Of a stretch of DNA of 64,000 nucleotides, positions 1 to 10,467 are shown in pieces (within the stretch, counting starts at the first letter, position 1; every line of letters begins with the position of its first letter). The position numbers and the translations under genes were made by a program. Source of the DNA: Stropharia rugosoannulata (taxonomy: Eukaryota; Basidiomycota; Agaricomycetes; Agaricales; Strophariaceae); contig JANCIK010000003.1 of the NCBI GenBank assembly GCA_028532985.1, positions 1,436,001 through 1,500,000 of the forward strand, in the 5' to 3' direction. The notes under the pieces are model-generated. The model was not told the origin of the DNA, did not search any database, and saw only the letters and a list, made by a program, of their open reading frames with translations.

Positions 1-216
1 TTCCCGGCGCCAATCTTGGACAGACGATCCTCTCCTCCAATCTTGCACAGATGAACCTCGTTTTACGGCCGCTTCTGAAATCTGGAGCACAGTCAGTACA
101 AGTGGAAGGGCGCGGTACGCTTCCAAAGAACACGATTGACGCACAGGTGCGGCCAAACCCAGCGCCGAAAGCGAGAGGATGGATAATACTGCAAGATAAC
201 GTGAGGGGAATAGCAT
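1..216 (-). CDS. Secreted precursor with tandem dibasic-flanked peptides (5' part, runs off window)
   Basis: The frame opens at ATG 216-214 and stays open for 72 codons to the window edge, so only the N-terminus is visible. Residues 1-23 look like a signal peptide: a basic residue near the start, a hydrophobic stretch (LAVLSILSLSALGLA) and a small-residue cleavage region before APVRQ. A spacer follows, then Lys-Arg at 52-53 and two identical copies of the unit GSSVQDWRR (residues 54-62 and 63-71), each ending in Arg-Arg. This is the layout of Kex2-processed repeat precursors (alpha-factor-like peptides, dikaritin RiPP precursors, repellents), which would release GSSVQDW heptapeptides in the secretory pathway. 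The two copies differ at the DNA level in six of nine codons, all synonymous. That supports a real, constrained peptide. The number of further repeats, the stop codon and the function are unknown. A TATA-like CATAAAA lies on this strand near 274-280. Confidence 0.6.
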   Translation of the reverse strand, partial: MLFPSRYLAVLSILSLSALGLAAPVRQSCSLEAYRALPLVLTVLQISEAAVKRGSSVQDWRRGSSVQDWRRE

Positions 217-1700
217 AACTGGTAGAAAGGGATGGAGTAAGTGATGGGGAGATGTGCCGCCAGCCCATTGCTTTTATGGGAATTTTAAACATCAGTTCCG
301 GACGTATGGCACTCGGGGGAGTTGGGACCAATAAAGCCGTCCTTCCTCATCTGAATCTGGGTATCCCGTCACAATTTCCCATGAAGTGTCTCTTTTTGTC
401 CTGTTCGTAACATGTGTCTCTCATGACACCTGTCGGTACTACTACCGCCGTTTCTGTGAAGAAAGATGTTCCGGTCTCAACTGACGCATGTGCGCTGGGA
501 CCGATACACAAGGCAGCGCACAGGTTAAGTCGTCCATATCACGCAGGCTATGAGATATCTTTTGGATGATCACAGGTCGTGTTGCGGATACCATTGGATG
601 CCATCGAGTTGAAAATAGATGATAGCTGACAGATTCTAGCGACCCCAGCCACCGGAAACCCAGGGATACCTAGAGAAGCTGATCTCCAGATATGAATGAA
701 CGGTACCTAGAAATAATCCCACTCACACAGTCTCCTTAAATCAGACTTCCTTTCGATGATCGAACTAACAGACTCTTGTCGTGCCTTTAGATTTTCGCAT
801 GTAGCTAGAGAGCTGCGTAAATGAGTTCTCATCCGCAATATGTGTGGTGCCATCTGATTATGGTTGATGAACGAATGTAATCCCAGTGGAAGATATCAAT
901 GACAGGCCAGATGCGTACCGTCGTCATACTGACAGCAAGCTCCAGTCTCCACGTACATATTCTTATTCAGTTCAAACAATGTTCCTTACAATCGCAAGTT
1001 CGTCGGAGGTAGCTGCTACTTGAAAGTCATAAAGAAACGGAAAGGAATACGGAAAGGACTTGCATCATAGAAGTAGTTTAACATACCTGCCTTCGAATCC
1101 AGCGCCTTGGTGTATTATTCGTCGTGGAGTAATTTGTACCTGATTCGGGTTTATCTTGCGGCAATGTATTCGGCAAAATGTATGCGACCTTCAGGAATAG
1201 ACATACATTTGTCATTTGCTGGCGGGCCATAAATAGAGTATTTGGTTCCATGGCAGGTTCTAAATGCAGACAAAAAGAGAACCCATAATCGTCAAATATT
1301 TCCCCTCATGAATTCATTAGTCAAACTAAAACTGCGCGATCACCGTCCCCTGATTTTTAACTTCGGCGATGCAGTTGGGGTGGTCCGCGCCAGTCCGTGC
1401 CCCTTCCATATTTTAACCTGAAACGATGAACGTAAAGCATGAGGTGAACTTCTGAACCTAGAAGCACCTCAACAATCAGTAAAGATGAAAAGAGAACAGA
1501 CAAATCACGGGAGTCAGTAATCAGGCCTGACATCAGGGATAATATGATGAGAATGGTACAGTGCGTCAAAGCGTCTCGATACGCATCCTCAACACCTTCC
1601 TGTGGTGTTCGTATGGACGGGTTTGGTAGAGATTAGCATGAAGCGCAACCGCATCATGATGTCATGTTGCTCTACATAGAGTTACAATAGAAAAAAACGA
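217..1700. other. Intergenic, no gene supported
   Basis: No exon chain or conserved motif was recognised here on either strand. The longest frame (70 codons, minus strand, 1357-1569) opens with TTG and resembles no family I know. The right part probably holds the 3' end of the CDC40 transcript; the left part holds the promoter of the edge gene. Confidence 0.4.
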
Positions 1701-3770
1701 TTAATCCTGCATGTGTATTTAGCAAATGGTAATAGGTTAACAAGAGAAGATCGCTCACCCAGAGCTTAATAAGACCATCCCATGACGCAGTAATCACTTT
1801 CGACTACAAAGGTTGTCAGATATCCCAACTGTTGATCCTTAACCAAGATAAATTCCTTACAGTATCATGAGGTAACCATTCATGAGCGATTACCACTTTG
1901 GAGTGTGCCTTCAGACGCGACTTGATTCTTCCTGTCTTCCAATCCCAAAAGACAACATTGCCCTCGCCATCTCCACTACTGATCCATTTCCCGTCTGGTG
2001 AGAACCCAACTTGACAAGCATAGCCAGCAACTGAATGCCCTGCAAATCGCTTCTTGCGATTCTGCCGGAAGTTGTCCGTGCTGTAAATTAGGATTTGATT
2101 ATCAAGTGACTGGGCGGCGAAATATTTTTCTGTTAAAGTGTGTCAGTTGTTTTAATTGGGTGCCGAAAAAGCCAAACGCAAACGCACTGGATGGATGTAA
2201 GGTGACAGCAGGCATGGAGTGCATGTGCGGCTCTGCGATGTACTTAATTACAACGGGGATATCGAAGTCCCATGCGCGTATAGTTTTATCATCAGAGGTA
2301 GTGACGAAACGGCGGTTCTCGTCGACGAAAGTGATAGTGTTTACTGGGCCTAAATGCTGATCGTATTCTTGAGTGATCTCTCCAGAGTTTATGTCGTACT
2401 AGTATCCCTGTCAGCTGTTGCGTATTTGAAGTATGGTGTATAAGCTTACCTGGATAATCTTCTTGTCTGACATACCAGCAAGGAAGATGTTTTGTTTATC
2501 CTGATCAGGGTGGAAGCGAATCACATAAGGTATTTTGCCGTTACTGAAGCGCTTGATACATTGACCGGTTTCAGTGTCCCATAATTTCATCTGACGGTCA
2601 TAACCACACGACAGAAATTGACGGCCATCATTTGAGAAAGAGACATCTTTGACGGCCTTAGTGTGGCCGTGGAACGTTCTTAAACAGTTGCCATGAGTGT
2701 ATATATCCCAAAGCTACCGAAGGTTAGTCATGTAATAAACATTTATGAATGAGCACATACTTTTATCTTGGTGTCCATAGACCCACTCAAGAATAGATGT
2801 CCCGTCTCGGGGAAGGTACGAATCACAGAAACGCCTTGTGTGTGGCCTGTCCATGTGTGCACACAAACTTTGGGAATGAAGCATTCTTGAGAACCAGCTT
2901 CTTGCAATAGATGAGGATTGTCGGCGATAGGTGGTGACATATACGTTCGTCCTTGATAGTCGGTCATCGACTTCCCATGGAATACTGAGTGTTCTTGCGT
3001 CTCTACAGGGCGCTTCGACTTTCCCGTCTTAACAACAACCGGCATTGGTTCATCCTCCTCTTCCTCTTCATCTTCGCCATCTCCTGTACCCTCTAAGCCT
3101 GCCAAAAAGTGTTGCTGTGGTTCCTCTCCTTCCCAAGAGGCCCATGGACCGACGTATGCACCATCACCATCAACTACATCAAGGGCGCCCTTTTCTTTCC
3201 GTTTCCGTTTCAGCTCGCGTTTTTGACTCCGTGTAGTTCGTAGGCTGTCAATAGTAGCGAACTTATTTGCTTCGGCGTTCTCAAGAGATCCCAGAATAGC
3301 AGGCGCATTTGGGTCCACAGACGGGTTTGCAGAGTATCCTAGAATTGCATGGGTCAAATGCTGTGTTCGGAACGCATGTTCTGACATAGATTGCTCTTCT
3401 ACATGTCCTGCTAGGGCGTTTTGGTTCTGAAAGCGGCCTCTGTCTCCAAACGGATTTTCTGGCCCTTGAATCGGGAGAACCATATCTTTGTAGGGAATAT
3501 TCACATTCATCTGTGTGTCGCTTGGACGGGTTACCAGCGATGTCATGTTGAGGGGATCCTGTTGCTTGATTTAAGTAAAACTCTACGGCCACAAGTAAAG
3601 CCAATGCCAACCTCAGCAAGGACATGGGGTGCTGCATCTGCGCTGACGGTCTGGATTTCGTCAACGCGAGCTTTCTTCGCTACTGGAAGGGTAGACAAAC
3701 CAAAAGCATCCGTCTTCACCGATGAGACAATGTCTTCCTCGTCTGAGGAATATGCTATCGGCAGCGACAT
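1701..3770 (-). CDS. CDC40: Pre-mRNA-processing factor 17 (WD40)
   Basis: Second-step splicing factor PRP17/CDC40, a nuclear spliceosome component. The rebuilt CDS has seven exons: 3770-3612, 3558-2761, 2713-2450, 2398-2188, 2129-1861, 1803-1759 and 1706-1701, giving 583 residues. The N-terminal half carries the family signature GPENPF, a basic stretch ([11 protein letters not shown]), an acidic run and the [15 protein letters not shown] block (human: HVKEMYDYQGRSYL). The C-terminal half is a WD40 propeller with blades such as [32 protein letters not shown] and the terminal [10 protein letters not shown], which is also where the human protein ends. The last exon encodes only Asp plus the stop. 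Introns are 47-58 nt and GT-AG, one with a GTGCGT donor. The gene is head to head with the MYB gene (189 bp between start codons). Identification is secure. Confidence 0.95.
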
Positions 3771-3959
3771 TTTGACAGGAAGATGATAAACGGATGTTAC
3801 GGCCTGGTTGAGTTATGGACGCGTGAGGAGGTTGTATCACATAGTCAGGCAGTCACGCGGTCACTGTGTGATGCGTTACCGAATACAGCCTTCTCTGGCC
3901 TCATGTTCCGCGGCAGTGCTCGAATCATCCCATTGTCATGACTGTATGACTCGCTGGCC
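3771..3959. promoter_or_regulatory. Shared upstream region of CDC40 and the MYB gene
   Basis: The 189 bp between two divergent start codons must hold both 5' UTRs and core promoters. No clear TATA box was seen. A short plus-strand frame here contains LWTREE, resembling the start of a MYB repeat, but it stops in frame before the real start codon. Confidence 0.4.
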
Positions 3960-6311
3960 ATGACGGAGAGAAACGTTAGTCGACCTTGGACAGAGGACGA
4001 AGGCAAGCACAACATCTGCACTTTACTCTGCATTTCTAATCTCTGTGGCGTCCCATAGACAATCTCCTTCGTCAAGGGATTGCCTTGTACGGGGAGAACG
4101 ATAACTGGAAGAATGTGGCCACTTTGGTGCCAGGTCGATCTAACAAAGCATGCAGAAAGGCACATATATTTGCACTGTCTTCCCGATCTTTTCTCATAGA
4201 CCTATCTAGCGCTGGCTACACTCTTTACAGCCAAACGTAAAGAAAACCGCCTGGACGGTCGAGGAGGATGATTTACTCCTTGACCTCTATGAGCAGTGTG
4301 GTCCTAAATGGTCTGCAATTGCACGCCAAATACCTGGCAGAACCGACGATGCTTGTTCAAAGCGGTACCGAGAGGCCCTCGATCCCAATCTCAAGAAAGA
4401 TCAATGGACTCCAGAGGAAGACCAGCACTTACTTGATGCCTACATGCGCATCGGCGGAAAATGGGGCAGAGTAGGCGGCGAACTACGGCGCAGTGGATTG
4501 GCCTGCAGGAACAGGTTATCATCTTGCAACGTTATCTCGCTTATGTTCCTGACAATAATCATCTTAACAGGTGGCGTTTACTGGAGCGCAAGAAAGCTTC
4601 AGCACGCCAGTCTCAGTCTAATACTTTACCAGAACAAAATATCCAAGTACACGATCTATCCACTTTTACAGGCTTTCCTGAAAGCGAAAGTTTTCATATA
4701 CCCGAACAACATTGGCCTCCCTACTATCCCCCGGAAGCATACCCAGCTTTTAATTGTGATGCTGATAACATTGGTGGATCTTTCCGCGAGCCAACACCTG
4801 AGCAGCTAGACAAACCAGACCCTAAAATTGCTCCCTTTCAATTTTCTTCGTCTTCACTTAGTGCTGCACTTTCTGATCCTCCCCGACCTCCGGCGCCTTT
4901 GCCGACGATCAGTTTACATAACACACCTGAAGTCGCAGTTCAAGATATATTCCAGGACACTGAGACTGCCCAATCTCTCTCACCACTTTCGCAACTGAAT
5001 ACCATACCCGAAATGTGTGACATACTCATGTCCCAACCAAACGACTTTAATGGACAAATAGACGCACCGCAAGTAGAGGTACCTCTCACTCAACTGACCT
5101 TTGATGATAATTTCAATCTTGGTCGCTTCAATGAAATGAACTTCTATACGTCGGCCTCTCCCATTTTTATTCCTGCAGACCTTTCACGCAACCAGGAACC
5201 CTTGCATCCTTTGCAATTCAATATGTGGAAGCCTCGGTCCATTCCAGAGACTGACTTTGACTCTCCACGAAGTACTGTGGATAATCGCTCTCTGATAAAC
5301 GACGATTTATCATCTGCTTCATCAACGCCCTTCGGCTTTACGACGCCTCTATCACCTGGCTCAAGTCCATGGGTGGGCACGATTATGGAATTGCCTAACA
5401 TTGAGCCACCCTCGTCGTTACTTTTCTCTTCTTCGAATGACTCTAGTACTAGCTTGCTCCAGCGTACCAGGAAGTCTAGGAAGAATAAACCAGCAATGAA
5501 AACATCTCCTGTGACTAGGCTTTCGTCAATATTACCTTTGGAGTACGTCGTCCATCTGCATATATTTTAACCGACTAATGTATCATATAGACCTGATTTG
5601 AAACCTTATGCTTGTGGTCGCCCTACTTGTTGGCCTGCTGGAGACAAGACCAGTCAAAGTTGCTTCAGCACATCCGGGGAGTTATTGGACCATACAAAGG
5701 ATGCCCACGCCGATGAAGGTCCCGCTGAAAAACCGTATAGATGCGCTCTTCCTGGTTGCGACAAGTCGTGGAAGGTCAGACCAGCACCTTATAAAAACTT
5801 TTTTTTGCTGATTGAGCCAATCACTTTTGTTTAGTCAATAAACGGACTTCAGTACCACTTGCAAATGTATGTTGTCCCTTGTGAAATGGGAATTGGTAGC
5901 GTGCTTATTCTATCCCAGATCAACGGCCCACTTTGTCAATGCGCTCTCTTCCCGGTTTTCAATGCAGCACCCGGCAACTCCGGATCAGAGCCTGACTCCC
6001 TTAAGTGGAGACGACGAGGAAGGCGAACAAGAAAGAAGGTTCACATGTCCGTTACCAGGCTGTTATAAAGCCTATCGTCAAACCAGCGGCTTGCGTTATC
6101 ATATGAAGCATGTAGGTGTTACTCATACAATTTTTCTTTCCTTTTCTGGTATTTTCCCGAATTTGGGTTGTTGATCATGTTGCTACTTTAGGGACACCCG
6201 CCAGACTTGCCTGCCCAGCTGAATGTGGTCCCTCCGGCTCTGGAAAGAGCCATACCTATAAAGGCAAAGAAGTTGAGACCCAAACCACCTCCTGAAGCTA
6301 CTCCCCTGTAA
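3960..6311 (+). CDS. Three-repeat MYB protein with C-terminal C2H2 zinc fingers
   Basis: Predicted nuclear DNA-binding protein of 649 residues. The exons are 3960-4002, 4059-4159, 4210-4514, 4571-5542, 5591-5774, 5835-5866, 5919-6111 and 6192-6311. Residues about 8-160 form three MYB/SANT repeats with the usual spaced tryptophans: RPWTEDEDNLLRQGIAL, TAWTVEEDDLLLDLYEQ and DQWTPEEDQHLLDAYMR. A 300-residue Ser/Pro-rich disordered linker follows, then three C2H2-type fingers from about residue 480. The last two are the clearest (YRCALPGCDKSW..., FTCPLPGCYKAY...HMKHGH) and resemble Sfp1-type fungal fingers. A single 972-nt exon links the MYB part to the finger part in one frame, so the fusion does not rest on a doubtful splice. 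The first two introns use GC donors (4003 GCAAGC, 4160 GCACAT); without them the conserved repeats cannot be joined. The ATG is chosen because the frame is closed seven codons upstream. The target genes are unknown. Confidence 0.85.
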
Positions 6312-6854
6312 CAGAGAGAAATCCCATCCCATCCCCTGTATCTTAGAGATAAGTGATGAGATGGAGAGCAACCTTTTGTTCAACACAAAAGTCCTGGCTC
6401 TTTATGATTGTATTGCAAGGACTCATCAAAACTCCTGTTTTTGCTGATGGCTTATTAAGGGTTCTAGGCTTCTTTCTTTTTTCAACAGCATTCTAACATG
6501 CTTTCAGAATGGGCTATCTATGAAAACAGTTCTCTTGTTTCACTACCTTCTATCTTGAACACTTCCTATCACTGTTAATTCTCAGAGCAATCTGGTCATT
6601 TTGCTGCGCAAAAGCTGTATGTACATCTGCTAATTGCTATCATGTTCTGTTTGCGTCTCTAATGCAGTTGCAACTATTACCAACTTTGTACCTCTTTGTA
6701 ATTTACACCCGGTAGCTTAAGCTACTTACCATATTATTTTCCCAGTGCCTTAAATATTACACATGGTTCAGTTTAGCATTACCATGAAAAAGGTATATTT
6801 ATTTCAATCAAGCAAAGGGAAAGGTGGACATTATACAAACAGTGAAGTACATTC
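6312..6854. other. Convergent 3' region between MYB gene and PRP19
   Basis: AT-rich and T-rich sequence between two converging genes, without a credible coding frame. It probably holds both 3' UTRs. Confidence 0.5.
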
Positions 6855-8472
6855 TTAAGCAGCTGGCAAACTCCAAATTCGTACCTCACGTCCAGCTGCA
6901 CCCCAAATATCTTTCCCTTGCTCGCCAAAGACGATTTCAGAAACATCTCCGCCTTGGTCCAACCTCAAGAGCTCTTCCCAGGTTTTGTGAGCATAGATTC
7001 GGGCTCCAAGGCTACCAGCGATGCCGAGGAACTGCGCGCTTGTGTCGAAGGTGACACGATTGATCTTGAAATCATCACCGAGCTCGATGGTATGCGTCGC
7101 ACGTTGTTTGCGCAAGTCCCAAATAGCAACGGAGGATAGTGAGCCGGGTGCGAGGAGGTGGTAACCATTTTCCGAAAATGCGAGTGAATTGACGGTAAAC
7201 GGTGGCACATCCGGAGGCGCAAGTGACGCAGCAATGGCACCAGTACGTATATCATAGATCTGTATGGTGGATGTAGGAGTTCCAAGGCCGAGCAGAGTAC
7301 CGTCGGGGTGGATTGCAAGAGAAGTAAAGGCTTCGTCGGAGGGAGCAGAGCGGAAAATCTGCGAGAAGTTCGATAAATCATGAAGGGAATAAGTCTTGTC
7401 TGTTGACGATAGCGCGTATATGGTTGAGGTCGGGTGCACTGCAAGGCCAGTAAGTTCACCCTTATGCGAGCGCACTGTGGATTTGGGGATGTATTCATCA
7501 GATGCCTCATCATGAGCCCAAACCTTTGCAACTTTGTCTGCGCTCGCGGATATGATGAGGCGAGGCGAGCCAGTAGCTTCCCGGAATGCGACATGGTTCA
7601 CCTTTTTGGTGTGACCCTTGAGTGATGCGAGCACCTTGTCGGTGTTCTTGTCATAAAGTTGCACGACCTTGTCGTTGCCACCTGTAAGGAACTGCGACGG
7701 GTGCGTAGTTGACACAGCGAGCGCAGTGATCCCAGAGGGTGAGGCAGAGTGAAGGGAAGGGATAGTGTGCGAGGCGGTGAATGTTTTGACCTCTGCAGGC
7801 GTAACGTAGCCTGGGGCAGGCTTGCGCTTTTTACGAGCAGAACTCAAGGCTTGATGAGTCTCGTCAATCTGGGCAGTAATGTTCGCAGGTAGCCCTTCAG
7901 CCTCGACTTGCATTTCAACGTCGTTTGCATCGCTAGGAGCGGCAGGGGTAAGACCCATGCTTGCTTGAACGTTTGCGAGGGCCCTGGTGGGAATGGTAAG
8001 TCATTGCATACTCAAGACAATCATGCATACGCACTCTCGAGCTGCATCCCTTTCACGGATCAGACGTGCAACGACTCTACTAGCAGCGTCCTGGGCATAC
8101 AGAGCGTAGCTAAGCTCCTGACGCGTAGCATTGAGCTTCTGCTCGGTGTTGTATGTAGCCAACACAAGCGCGTCCCATTCGTTTTGAAGAAGATGTAGAA
8201 GTGCTGGAACAGATGTATGGGTTGGGGGACGGGGAGCAGCGGTAGCAGGAGCTAACATAGATAGTCACATTAAGAACATATGTAGATGTGTACGAAGACT
8301 TACAAGCTTTAATGGCAACAAGGTCGGATTCCTCCAATTTTTCTCCTGTAACTGGGTCTGTCCCGTTCTCGGTGATGTATTTTACAATGAGACGGCGCTC
8401 ATATACATTTCCCGACTTGGTGGATACAACGGGCTCCTGAGGAGGTTCCCCTGAGATTGCACAATAGAACAT
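6855..8472 (-). CDS. PRP19: Pre-mRNA-processing factor 19, U-box E3 ubiquitin ligase
   Basis: Core of the NineTeen complex, needed for spliceosome activation; a nuclear E3 ligase. There are three exons (8472-8304, 8251-8035, 7983-6855) and 504 residues, close to the family length. Residues 1-57 are the U-box (MFYCAISGEPPQEPVVS...YERRLIVKYI...DPVTGEKL). A central helical region (LQNEWDALVLATYNTEQKL) matches the Prp19 tetramerisation coiled coil. From about residue 190 a WD40 propeller runs to the end (GGNDKVVQLYDKNTDKVLAS, SASADKVAKVWAHD, ending GREVRIWSLPAA). The start is fixed by the U-box, whose first residues match orthologues. It is divergent with SGT2, with 103 bp between start codons. 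Confidence 0.95.
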
Positions 8473-8575
8473 GTTGAGGATAGAGTCACTGTTGGCGCGT
8501 CCGTAACGAATCAGAAAACACCGCCCGCTTGTTGATCTTTGTTTGTTCCGATATCCTTCCTCCCTACTATTCATC
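8473..8575. promoter_or_regulatory. Compact bidirectional promoter PRP19 / SGT2
   Basis: Only 103 bp separate the two start codons, so the 5' UTRs and promoters of both genes must be very short or overlap the opposite gene. No TATA box is evident. Confidence 0.45.
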
Positions 8576-9854
8576 ATGTCCGAGAAACAACAGCAGCTCG
8601 TATTCGCCATCATCGACTTCCTTAACCAGGCGATTCAAGACGGAACAGTAAAGTCTGATGACCAAGAGGGGCTGGAAGTAGCCAGTATGTTTTTTCCTCG
8701 CGATCTTAGGCCACCGACACATACTTAACGTACGTTTCAAGTCCAGTGCATCGGTGAGGCCTTTGGCGTCGATCCGACTAACGAGGAGCAGGCCAAGAAG
8801 CTTTCAGTGAAGCCAGCGACTCTACAGAGCATCTTTGATGTTTTCACAAAAACTCGCCAGAAAGTCTCCTCGCAAGTGCCCGCATCATCTTCCGGTGCAT
8901 CAGCTTCCTCTGGACCTACTGCCGAAGACAAGGCCCAAGCAGAGAAAGCGAAACAGACCGGGAATGCACAAATGTCTTCGAAAGATTATGATAGCGCCAT
9001 CGAGTCGTACAATCGCGCTGTCGCTCTCGATCCCACTAACCCCGTCTATTATTCCAACCGCGCTGCGGCGTATTCGAGCAAGGGGGACCATCTGGCAGCC
9101 GTTGGCGATGCTGAGAAGGCTATCTCTGTCGATCCTAATTTTGTCAAGGCATACCATAGACTTGGGTATGTGCTTATCGCACTGTGATTTGAGCGTAAAT
9201 TCAGTTGCTTTAGACATGCTCAGTACTCCCTAGGCGACTATAGCGCTGCAGCAAGTGCTTTTGAACGCGGGCTTAATCTCGACCCCACGAATGCTGGTCT
9301 CAAGTCTGGTCTTCAAAATTCAAAGGCGCGTCTCTCGGAAGAGAGCAGCGCGGTGCGTTCCACCCCTTCACCCACTCCTGCTGCAGGTGGAGGCGGTCTT
9401 GGAGACCTCGGTGGCATGGCAGACATGCTACGCAACATGGGTGGTGGCGGAGGAGGCATGCCTGACATCGCAAGCATGATGAACAACCCTCAGATGATGG
9501 CGATGGCCCAACAGATGATGGCAAATGGTGGCCTAAACAGTCTTCTCTCTAATCCCGCTGTGGCAAATATGGCACGTACCTCGCATTTTATCCTTGAATT
9601 ATGTTGGGTTGGGTTTATGTATTTCCGAGCTTTTTTACACTAAAATATTGTTTGACTGCATGGCGCTGACTTGCTATCGATTATAGATGAACAGGGTTCA
9701 GTCAGGGAATATGCCCTCAATGGAGGAAATTATGGCTGATCCCAGCCTCCGTTCACTGTGAGCTTTTTCTCCCTTCAGCCAAGCCCTTTGTTTATTTTCT
9801 GCCAGAGCGGAACAATTTGGCGCAGGAGCTGGTGCGGGTGCAGGCGGGCGATAA
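8576..9854 (+). CDS. SGT2: Small glutamine-rich TPR co-chaperone
   Basis: Cytosolic co-chaperone that hands tail-anchored membrane proteins to the GET pathway. Exons are 8576-8684, 8742-9165, 9214-9571, 9687-9757 and 9806-9854, giving 336 residues. The N-terminal helical dimerisation domain (MSEKQQQLVFAIIDFLNQAI) precedes three TPRs (AEKAKQTGNAQMSSKDYDSA, NPVYYSNRAAAYSSKGDHLA, FVKAYHRLGHAQYSLGDYSA). A Gly/Met/Gln-rich tail follows with the substrate-binding type repeats NNPQMMAMAQQMM and MPSMEEIMADPSLRSLAEQF, ending AGAGAGGR. The third intron probably starts with GC (9572, GCACGT): this gives PAVANM|MNRVQSGNM in frame. The nearby GT at 9576 works only with an acceptor inside the next exon (after GTCAG), which deletes seven residues. 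The product assignment is secure; that splice site is inferred. Confidence 0.93.
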
Positions 9855-10467
9855 AGAGGAACAGTACTAGCGAAGGACGGATAATACTACAATGCATTGT
9901 ACATACCCAACATCACCCTCAAGTACCATCTATCTGCATAAACATCATGCTATAAGGACATGCTCTAATGCTCTACGAGGATATATGAGATTATTGCGTT
10001 CTCCGGTTGCCTGAAGGTGAGCAGTCGGACGATTATAAAGCGCCACTATTTCAATACCGCGAATTCAATCAGATACTCTCTGCGTAAATAAACACGTTGC
10101 TAAGCTAACTTCATAATGCTATCTGGTAATCATTTTCGTTGAAATCATGTGGTGTGTGTGTCATTGCAGTCGTTTATGAGTGGGTACTTAAGTACAATGG
10201 TACAACATATATGGAGATGTGATGCAGTTGTGGGGTATGTATCGCCAAACCAAAGGGGTGTGATGAAGAATGAAAAGGCAATAATAGTTATATGAAAATG
10301 GCAAAGTGGGGGGAGATGGGATATGTACAAGATGCATGCATGAATAAAGAAGCGTAACTGTAATCGTCATTAATCCAGCGCTATTTTGAGCGAAAGGGGG
10401 CATAGGGAAGAGGAATGCAAAATCAAACACAGCGCCTGGATAAAAAGTAGTGGCCGTAAAGATCTAC
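9855..10467. other. Intergenic, 3' flanks of SGT2 and the OPT gene
   Basis: Two converging genes end on either side. No frame here resembles a protein family. Confidence 0.5.

Noticed and set aside
1357..1569. 70-codon minus-strand frame with a hydrophobic start
   Set aside because: Begins with TTG, has no family resemblance and no splice partners; the hydrophobic stretch alone is not enough.
3783..3908. Short frame with LWTREE as an extra MYB repeat upstream
   Set aside because: The frame lacks the other tryptophans, ends in a stop, and the three downstream repeats already form a complete set.
3845..4165. Minus-strand frame of 106 codons
   Set aside because: Lies antisense to the first MYB exons, whose coding sense is clear from the conserved repeats.
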